5,927 bases of DNA from Bacilli bacterium (GTDB taxonomy: Bacteria; Bacillota_I; Bacilli_A; RF39; UBA660). Under the pieces are notes generated by a model. It saw nothing but the letters and a program-made list of their open reading frames with translations, did not search any database and was not told where the DNA came from. Made by a program: the position numbers and the translations under genes. Below, piece after piece: positions 1 through 4,043 of this stretch. The stretch lies in contig JAQVZV010000049.1 of assembly GCA_028708005.1 (NCBI GenBank), forward strand, positions 1 through 5,927, in the 5' to 3' direction. Within the stretch, counting starts at the first letter, position 1, and the number at the start of each line of letters is the position of its first letter.

Positions 1-147
1 ATCTTTTAATCGTTTCTCTAAATACTTACGGATTTTGATATCTTTATTTAATAAAGTACCAACTTCAGTTTTAGGAGCATACCATTTGCCTTGCCAATCT
101 TTATTTATACCCACTCTGAGCCCTATTGGGCTAACTTTTTGACCCAT
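1..147 (-). CDS. rpsC: 30S ribosomal protein S3 (uS3), N-terminal 49 codons only
   Basis: This is the beginning of ribosomal protein S3, which binds the 3' domain of 16S rRNA in the head of the small subunit and forms part of the mRNA entry channel. The visible residues open with MGQKVSPIGLRVGI, the near-invariant S3 start, followed by DW..KWYA and an IRKYLEKRL helix, all in the expected order. The gene leaves the window at base 1, so the KH domain and the rest (a full protein is usually a little over 200 residues) are not seen. The start is fixed by a GGAGG at 156-160, directly after the rplV stop codon and 8 nt before the ATG. It follows rplV by 13 nt, as expected in the S10 operon, and suggests translational coupling. 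The partial state is due to the window edge, not to a broken gene. Confidence 0.97.
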   Translation of the reverse strand, partial: MGQKVSPIGLRVGINKDWQGKWYAPKTEVGTLLNKDIKIRKYLEKRLKD

Positions 148-160
148 CAGTCACACCTCC

Positions 161-499
161 TTATGCTTGTTTTTCAGCCACAACAACTGTTATATGGCTC
201 TTTTGATGATCATTGCGGCCTGTATGACCTCTCGAATCAATAATCACCCTTTTAATAACTGAACTTTCGTCAACATGACATTTTAAAACGTATAAATTTT
301 CTTTTTTCAAACCATTATTATTTTCCGCATTAGCAACAGCAGAATCTAATACTTTTATAATAATTTTTGATGCTTTATTATTTAAGTTTTTTAATATATC
401 TCTAGCTTCTATTACGCTCTTACCACGAATAAGATTAATGGTAAGCCTAGCTCTGTCAGCTGAAATTCTGATATTTCTAGCTACTGCACGTATTTCCAT
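161..499 (-). CDS. rplV: 50S ribosomal protein L22 (uL22), with divergent tunnel hairpin
   Basis: L22 binds 23S rRNA, and its long beta-hairpin lines the peptide exit tunnel. The protein is 112 residues, the usual length. The first half is typical: MEIRAVARNIRISADRAR, then LIRGKSV and a VLDSAVANAENN helix. The start is the ATG at 499, because GGAGG (506-510, inside a longer GGAAGGAGG) lies 6 nt ahead of it. The longer frame from 526 would add nine residues, has no ribosome site and begins only 3 nt after the rpsS stop. The hairpin, residues 78-101, is odd. In most bacteria it reads roughly GPTLKR..PRAKGRA..I.KRTSHI. Here GPT is replaced by ESS, the PRA.GRA stretch by IDSRGHTGR, and KRTSHI by HQKSHI. 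The KR pair (83-84) and SHITVVV end are kept. The frame is open, so this is a substituted loop and not a frameshift. Confidence 0.97.
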   Translation of the reverse strand: MEIRAVARNIRISADRARLTINLIRGKSVIEARDILKNLNNKASKIIIKVLDSAVANAENNNGLKKENLYVLKCHVDESSVIKRVIIDSRGHTGRNDHQKSHITVVVAEKQA

Positions 500-505
500 A
501 GTAGG

Positions 506-510
506 CCTCC
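506..510 (-). promoter_or_regulatory. Ribosome binding site that sets the rplV start
   Basis: GGAGG, within GGAAGGAGG read on the minus strand, stands 6 nt before the ATG at 499. It lies downstream of the alternative ATG at 526, so it can only serve the shorter form. The shorter form is also where recognised L22 homology begins (MEIRA). Confidence 0.9.
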
Positions 511-529
511 TTCCAAAGTAATACAAAAA

Positions 530-793
530 TTATTTATTTCCACCATGACCAGTGAATTTGCGAGTTTGTGAAAATTCACCCAATTTGTGACCAACCATAT
601 CTTCGGTTACATATACAGGAATGAATTCCCTACCATTATGAACTGCAATTGTATGTCCAACAAAATCAGGATAAATCGTTGAACGACGTGACCATGTTTT
701 AATAACTTCTTTTTTATTTGTGACATTTAAGTCCTTTACCCTCTTTAATAATCTATCAAAGACATAAGGGCCTTTTTTTAAACTTCTTGCCAT
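530..793 (-). CDS. rpsS: 30S ribosomal protein S19 (uS19)
   Basis: S19 sits in the head of the small subunit, contacts 16S rRNA and S13, and approaches the A-site finger bridge of the large subunit. The 87-residue protein is slightly shorter than the roughly 92 residues common in the family and is otherwise typical. It has the opening MARSLKKGP, the TWSRRSTI segment at 34-41, the VGHTIAVHNG..F.PVYVTEDMVGHKLGEF core, and the tail TRKFTGHGG. It starts 14 nt after the rplB stop. The ribosome site is AGAAAGGGTG (about 800-809), a longer but less perfect match to the 16S tail than the GGAGG used by its neighbours. The gap to rplV is 30 nt. Nothing suggests damage or transfer. Confidence 0.98.
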   Translation of the reverse strand: MARSLKKGPYVFDRLLKRVKDLNVTNKKEVIKTWSRRSTIYPDFVGHTIAVHNGREFIPVYVTEDMVGHKLGEFSQTRKFTGHGGNK

Positions 794-807
794 TATTTCA
801 CCCTTTC

Positions 808-1638
808 TTATTTAGTACGACGTTTAACAATTAACTTCGTTGAAGTTTTCTTGCTCTTACGTGTCTTATATCCTAAAGCCGGTTTACCCCAAGGTGTCAT
901 TGGCTGTTTACGTCCGATTGGCGCTTTACCTTCACCACCACCATGTGGGTGATCATTAGGATTCATTGCTGAACCACGAACAGCTGATGTGATACCCATG
1001 TGACGGCTACGACCAGCCTTGCCAATATTAATTAATTCAGAATCAGTATTGCCGACCTCGCCAATAGTTGCACGACATGTTCCTAATACATTACGCATTT
1101 CACCGCTTCTAAGTCTTATTAGAACATATTTTCCTTCACGACCGAGGATTTGTGCACTACTACCTGCCGATCTAGCAAGTTCACCGCCCTTACCAGGACG
1201 TAACTCTATATTATGAATAATACTACCTACAGGAATATTCATTATTGGTAATGAATTACCAATCTTTATATCAACATTTTCTCCACTAATTATTGTATCC
1301 CCTACTTTAATATCTAAAGGGGCAATAATATATCTCTTTTCACCGTCTTTATATGTTATTAAGGCTATATTAGCCGTTCTATTTGGATCGTATTCAATAG
1401 TTGTAACTGTACCAGGAATATCAAACTTATTACGTTTAAAATCAATAATACGGTATTTGCGCTTAGCGCCTCCGCCACGATGCCTAACAGTTATTTTTCC
1501 TTGATTATTACGACCACCTTTTTTACTTAATTTTGTAACCAAACCCTTTTCAGGTGTACTCTTTGTAATTTCACTATTAACAAGGGTACTCATGCCTCTT
1601 CTAGCAGGCGTTGTTGGTTTATAAATCTTAACTGGCAT
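808..1638 (-). CDS. rplB: 50S ribosomal protein L2 (uL2)
   Basis: L2 is a primary 23S rRNA binder next to the peptidyl transferase centre and forms part of inter-subunit bridge B7b. The 276-residue length is normal. Seen in order are the N-terminal PTTPARRG opening, the RHRGGGAKRKYR RNA-binding stretch at 52-63, the OB-like core around GTV..IEYDPNR, the RPGKGGELARSAG..AQ translation-protein SH3-like part at 147-163, and the C-terminal MNPNDHPHGGGEGK segment at 225-238. His230 and His232 lie in the region of the E. coli His229 residue linked to peptidyl transferase activity. The tail has the TPWGKPALGYKTRK form that I associate with Erysipelotrichia and Mollicutes relatives. GGAGG at 1646-1650 abuts the rplW stop codon and stands 7 nt before the start, so coupling to rplW is likely. 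Confidence 0.98.
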   Translation of the reverse strand: MPVKIYKPTTPARRGMSTLVNSEITKSTPEKGLVTKLSKKGGRNNQGKITVRHRGGGAKRKYRIIDFKRNKFDIPGTVTTIEYDPNRTANIALITYKDGEKRYIIAPLDIKVGDTIISGENVDIKIGNSLPIMNIPVGSIIHNIELRPGKGGELARSAGSSAQILGREGKYVLIRLRSGEMRNVLGTCRATIGEVGNTDSELINIGKAGRSRHMGITSAVRGSAMNPNDHPHGGGEGKAPIGRKQPMTPWGKPALGYKTRKSKKTSTKLIVKRRTK

Positions 1639-1650
1639 ATTGCATCCTCC

Positions 1651-1929
1651 TTATAGATCGATCTTATTATTTAGAGCTAAAGTAACGATTGCTTTCTTAT
1701 ATTTATTTGTCATTCCGGCATAACGACCAACCCTTTTCTTCTTGGGTTTAACATTGATCGTATGAACACTCTCTACTTTCACTTTAAAAATATTTTCGAT
1801 TGCTTGTTTAATTTGTGTTTTATTAGCCTTCACATCTACTTCAAATACATATTTGCGATCATCAGATGTGATATTGGCACTCTTTTCAGTAATTATTGGC
1901 GCCTTTATGATATCTAAATCTTTTTTCAT
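1651..1929 (-). CDS. rplW: 50S ribosomal protein L23 (uL23)
   Basis: L23 lies at the mouth of the exit tunnel and is the docking site for trigger factor and the signal recognition particle. The 92 residues match the family: IIKAPIITEKS at 7-17, the KYVFEVD strand, the ANKTQIKQAIE helix, FKVKVESVHTINV, then the KPKKKRVGRYAG loop that touches rRNA, and the closing KKAIVTL strand. Only one base separates the rplD stop from this start. The ribosome site (AGGAGGTG, about 1940-1947) therefore lies inside the last codons of rplD, where it also encodes part of the Glu-Glu-Val before the C-terminal Leu-Ser. Its spacing of about 10 nt is longer than elsewhere in this operon. Ribosomes ending rplD probably re-initiate here. 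Confidence 0.97.
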   Translation of the reverse strand: MKKDLDIIKAPIITEKSANITSDDRKYVFEVDVKANKTQIKQAIENIFKVKVESVHTINVKPKKKRVGRYAGMTNKYKKAIVTLALNNKIDL

Positions 1930-1930
1930 A

Positions 1931-2554
1931 TTATGAAAGCACCTCCTCTAATACTTTAATTGCGTCTTCAGTCATAACTAAATAATCATAAGTTACAACA
2001 TCAAATGTATTTACTTCATCAGCGGTTATTACCTTCACATCAGATAAATTACGAGACGCTAAAATTAGATTGTCTGTTAACTCATTTGCAACAATTAAAG
2101 TTGACTTATCAAGTTTTAGATTATTCATGATGTTTAACATATCCTTAGTTTTAGGAGTATCAATTACAAATGTATCAATTGCAACTAATTCCTTATTTGT
2201 CACTTTATATGATAATGCTGATTTAAGAGCTAATCGACGTTCCTTTTTATTCATTTGTTTTGCGTAACTACGAGGCGTTGGCCCAAAAACGACTCCGCCA
2301 CCCTTCCATTGTGGAGAACGGATAGACCCTTGCCTTGCGTTACCTGTTTTCTTTTGTTTCCATGGCTTACGACCACCACCACTAACTTCACTACGGTTCT
2401 TAACTTTATGTGTTCCTTGTCTTAATGATGCTCTAGCCAAAACAATAGCGTTATAAATAACTGTATCATTAGGTTCAATACCAAAGATACTCTCATTTAA
2501 TTTTATATCTTTAACTTTTTCACCTTTTATATTTAAAAGAGCGATCTTTAACAT
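1931..2554 (-). CDS. rplD: 50S ribosomal protein L4 (uL4), with altered tunnel loop
   Basis: L4 binds 23S rRNA, and its extended loop forms the exit-tunnel constriction together with L22. In E. coli and relatives L4 also represses its own S10 operon. The protein is 207 residues from the ATG at 2554, the usual length. That start has AAAGGAGG 7 nt upstream. The longer frame from 2575 would add seven residues, would contain this ribosome site within its coding part, and has no site of its own. Typical elements are LARASLRQGTHKVK at 39-52, SGGGRKPWKQ at 58-67, GSIRSPQW..GGVVFGP, and the KKERRLALKSALSYK helix. One stretch is unusual: the loop normally written QKGTGRAR reads QKKTGNAR (67-74), with Lys69 in place of Gly and Asn72 in place of Arg. 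The C-terminal Rossmann-like half is ordinary. A 42-nt gap separates it from rplC. Confidence 0.97.
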   Translation of the reverse strand: MLKIALLNIKGEKVKDIKLNESIFGIEPNDTVIYNAIVLARASLRQGTHKVKNRSEVSGGGRKPWKQKKTGNARQGSIRSPQWKGGGVVFGPTPRSYAKQMNKKERRLALKSALSYKVTNKELVAIDTFVIDTPKTKDMLNIMNNLKLDKSTLIVANELTDNLILASRNLSDVKVITADEVNTFDVVTYDYLVMTEDAIKVLEEVLS

Positions 2555-2561
2555 CTTGTCT

Positions 2562-2566
2562 CCTCC
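2562..2566 (-). promoter_or_regulatory. Ribosome binding site that sets the rplD start
   Basis: GGAGG (in AAAGGAGGAG on the minus strand) stands 7 nt before the ATG at 2554. The two possible upstream ATGs at 2575 and 2572 have no comparable site before them, and translating from them would place this purine tract inside the gene as Lys-Gly-Gly. Confidence 0.9.
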
Positions 2567-2596
2567 TTTCATCACAATCTAACCACCATAAAGTGA

Positions 2597-3394
2597 TTAT
2601 TGTTCGTCACTTTCTTGTGATGATTCTTCATTTGTTTGAGCTTCGACTTCGTCAGTTACTTCAACCGTTTCCTTAGTTGATTCAGTTACTTGTTCGTCGG
2701 CTTCAACTATATCTGTAACTTCTTCAGTTGCATATGTCTTTAATTTTGGTGCCTCTTTTTTAAGGTTTGGCTTCTTAATAGAAGTTCTTATTATTACTAA
2801 ACCTTTTTTAGGACCTGGGACATTTCCTTTTATCAATATGATATTGTTTTCCATATCAACAGACACGATTTCAAGATTTTGAATGGTGACCGTTTCACTT
2901 CCCATATGTCCTGGTAAACCTTTACCTTTAAAAACACGCATAGGTCTCATTGAGCCTAATGAACCAACACCACGATGGTATTGTGAGCCGTGACTCATAG
3001 GCCCCCTAGACTGATTAAAGCGTTTAATAACACCTTGAATACCTTTACCTTTGCTAATACCAGTTACATCAACGATTTCACCAGCTTCAAAAGTATCGGC
3101 TTTAAGTTCTTGTCCTAATGTGTAATTAGCAACATCTACTCCCTTAAATTCTTTTAAGAAGCGCTTAGGCGTTGTGTTAGCTTTTGCAACATGACCCATT
3201 TCAGGTTTGTTACTTAATTTTTCTCTTTTTGTTCCAAAACCTAATTGAATAGCATCGTAACCATCTGTTTGTTTAGTCTTTATTTGAGTTACGATATTAG
3301 GTTCCACTTCAATAACCGTGACAGGGATTAATTTACCTTCTTCAGTAAATACTTGAGTCATCCCTATTTTGCGGCCTAAGATTCCTTTCTTCAT
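2597..3394 (-). CDS. rplC: 50S ribosomal protein L3 (uL3) with acidic C-terminal extension
   Basis: L3 is an early-assembling 23S rRNA binder whose extended loop reaches toward the peptidyl transferase centre. The core is canonical: KGILGRKIGMTQVF at 3-16, the DVTGISKGKGIQGVIKRF segment at 109-126, the loop GPMSHGS..HR..GSLGSMRPMRVFKGKGLPGHMG at 131-165, and GNVPGPKKGLVIIR at 190-203. The family usually ends near residue 207-212. This protein continues to 265. The extra part begins with a Lys-rich linker (about 207-219) and then has 43 residues (223-265) with 17 Asp or Glu and one Lys, probably disordered. The segment VT(D/E) recurs at 226, 236 and 246. GGAGG at 3402-3406 lies 7 nt before the ATG. 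The frame is intact up to TAA. Confidence 0.97.
   Translation of the reverse strand: MKKGILGRKIGMTQVFTEEGKLIPVTVIEVEPNIVTQIKTKQTDGYDAIQLGFGTKREKLSNKPEMGHVAKANTTPKRFLKEFKGVDVANYTLGQELKADTFEAGEIVDVTGISKGKGIQGVIKRFNQSRGPMSHGSQYHRGVGSLGSMRPMRVFKGKGLPGHMGSETVTIQNLEIVSVDMENNIILIKGNVPGPKKGLVIIRTSIKKPNLKKEAPKLKTYATEEVTDIVEADEQVTESTKETVEVTDEVEAQTNEESSQESDEQ
2600..2728 (-). repeat. Acidic low-complexity tail of L3 with degenerate 30-bp period
   Basis: This stretch encodes L3 residues 223-265. Three units of ten residues can be lined up, EEVTDIVEAD (224-233), EQVTESTKET (234-243) and VEVTDEVEAQ (244-253), followed by a more irregular Glu/Ser/Gln end. Units 1 and 3 are the most alike. Their codons differ at several third positions, so if the repeat arose by duplication it is not recent. 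The tail is the only part of the eight ribosomal proteins that clearly falls outside its family profile in length. Confidence 0.65.
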
Positions 3395-3419
3395 ATATTT
3401 TCCTCCTAATAATTTTTAA

Positions 3420-3725
3420 TTATAGTTTGATTTCAATATCAACACCACTAGGTAAATCGATATGAGTTAGTGCCTCAATCGTCTCCTTACTTGGATTATT
3501 GATGTCAATAAGTCTTTTATGCGTCCTTCTTTCGAATTGCTCACGTGAATCTTTATATTTATGAACAGCTCTTAAGATTGTATATTTTTGAATTTCGGTT
3601 GGTAATGGTACAGGACCACTAACATCTCCGCCAGTTCTTTTAACTGACTCCACAATCTTTATAGCCGCTTGATCTAAGATTCGGTGATCATAAGCTTTTA
3701 GCTTGATGCGAACTTTATTTGCCAT
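3420..3725 (-). CDS. rpsJ: 30S ribosomal protein S10 (uS10), first gene of the operon
   Basis: S10 belongs to the head of the small subunit. As NusE it also pairs with NusB in transcription antitermination complexes and binds NusG. The 101 residues match the family along their length: KVRIKLKAYDHRILDQAA at 4-21, VKRTGG..SGPVPLPT at 28-43, REQFERRTHKRLIDI at 61-75, and the DLPSGVDIEIKL end. The loop before REQFE reads AVHKYKDS instead of the commoner SPHVNK.S. I recall this variant from Mollicutes-type relatives, and it lies next to the segment where tetracycline-class resistance changes map in other bacteria. No elongation-factor Tu gene precedes it, so the S10 operon here starts at its own promoter. 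The GGGAGG ribosome site at 3731-3736 is 5 nt from the start. Confidence 0.98.
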   Translation of the reverse strand: MANKVRIKLKAYDHRILDQAAIKIVESVKRTGGDVSGPVPLPTEIQKYTILRAVHKYKDSREQFERRTHKRLIDINNPSKETIEALTHIDLPSGVDIEIKL

Positions 3726-3847
3726 AATATCCTCCCTTCGCCTATATCTAGTATAGACTTGCTCCGTCCAAATTACCTGAACCCCATGATTAGTCGAACA
3801 ACTTAACCTGGTGTATCAGCAACCTTGCACATCTAAGCAGTCACACG
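3726..3847 (-). promoter_or_regulatory. Structured 5' leader of the S10 operon mRNA
   Basis: About 120 nt separate the predicted transcription start (near 3847) from rpsJ, and the sequence folds by eye. GACUGCUU (3835-3842) can pair with GAGCAAGUC (3756-3764), giving 8 bp with one bulged A and one G-U, which closes a domain of about 87 nt. Inside it, bases 3788-3808 form a hairpin: GGUU pairs with AAUC and AGU with ACU around a UGUUCG loop, with one bulged A. It may be extended by ACC/GGU outside. Next to the closing helix, 3742-3756 forms a 5-bp hairpin (CUAUA/UAUAG), 5 nt before the Shine-Dalgarno. Long r-protein leaders commonly mediate feedback; L4 does this in E. coli. The phrase AAGGUUGCUGAUACACC resembles S10 leaders of Bacilli as I remember them. 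The ligand and mechanism here are inferred only. Confidence 0.7.
3742..3756 (-). promoter_or_regulatory. Small hairpin just upstream of the rpsJ ribosome site
   Basis: The minus-strand sequence CTATACTAGATATAG is a 5-bp stem with a 5-nt loop. It lies between the long-range leader helix and the GGGAGG site at 3731-3736. Its outermost C is shared with the long-range helix, so the two could stack or compete. No U-run follows it, so it does not look like a terminator. A role in controlling access to the ribosome site is possible but inferred. Confidence 0.5.
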
Positions 3848-3853
3848 TACTTC

Positions 3854-3883
3854 ATTATACCAAACATATTATATGAATTGCAA
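3854..3883 (-). promoter_or_regulatory. Promoter of the S10 operon
   Basis: On the minus strand a TTGCAA -35 box (3878-3883), an 18-bp spacer and a perfect TATAAT -10 box (3854-3859) are followed by a start point near 3847. The bases before the -10 read TGG, so it is also an extended -10 (TGnTATAAT). The region upstream is very A+T-rich and could act as an UP element, which would fit a strongly expressed ribosomal operon. A second TATAAT-like run at 3868-3873 has no good -35 partner. Confidence 0.8.
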
Positions 3884-3992
3884 GTGAAATAATGATATTT
3901 TTTCATTTTGTTAAAATTATTAGTGATAACCCGATGAATAGATAAATATTTATATACGTTTATTGTAAATAATAATATTATATAACATTTTA
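3884..3992. other. A+T-rich spacer between the divergent promoters
   Basis: About 110 bp lie between the two -35 boxes. The stretch is strongly A+T-rich with short palindromic AT runs such as AAATATTTATA, and has no open frame of note, no clear operator and no terminator-like hairpin with a U-tract. It may supply UP elements to both promoters. Nothing else is recognisable in it. Confidence 0.5.
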
Positions 3993-4021
3993 TTGTCATA
4001 AACTTTTTTTTGTTTTATAAT
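3993..4021 (+). promoter_or_regulatory. Promoter of the LCP-family gene
   Basis: TTGTCA (3993-3998), a 17-bp spacer and TATAAT (4016-4021) form a near-consensus housekeeping sigma promoter on the plus strand. The T-rich spacer includes a run of eight T. The predicted start near 4028 gives a leader of only about 16 nt, just enough for the GGAGG at 4032-4036, so no leader-based control is expected. Confidence 0.8.
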
Positions 4022-4043
4022 TATAGAGCATGGAGGCTACGAA

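Noticed and set aside
500..526. Nine-residue N-terminal extension of L22 from the ATG at 526
   Set aside because: It has no ribosome site, would begin 3 nt after the rpsS stop, and L22 homology and a strong GGAGG both point to the ATG at 499.
1019..1216. Plus-strand open frame of 65 codons opposite rplB
   Set aside because: It is antisense to a conserved L2 core, has no recognisable product and no convincing ribosome site; it is a shadow of the coding strand.
2070..2267. Plus-strand open frame of 65 codons opposite rplD
   Set aside because: It is antisense to L4, without recognisable homology or its own signals.
2555..2575. Seven-residue extension of L4 from the ATG at 2575
   Set aside because: The GGAGG at 2562-2566 would lie inside it, and family homology starts at MLKIALL from 2554.
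3742..3756. Leader hairpin as an intrinsic terminator or attenuator
   Set aside because: The stem is short and A+U-rich and no U-tract follows; the next bases are the purine-rich ribosome site.
3868..3873. Second minus-strand TATAAT as an alternative rpsJ promoter
   Set aside because: At the right distance the -35 position reads ATCATT, far from consensus, while the box at 3854-3859 has TTGCAA at 18 bp and an extended -10.
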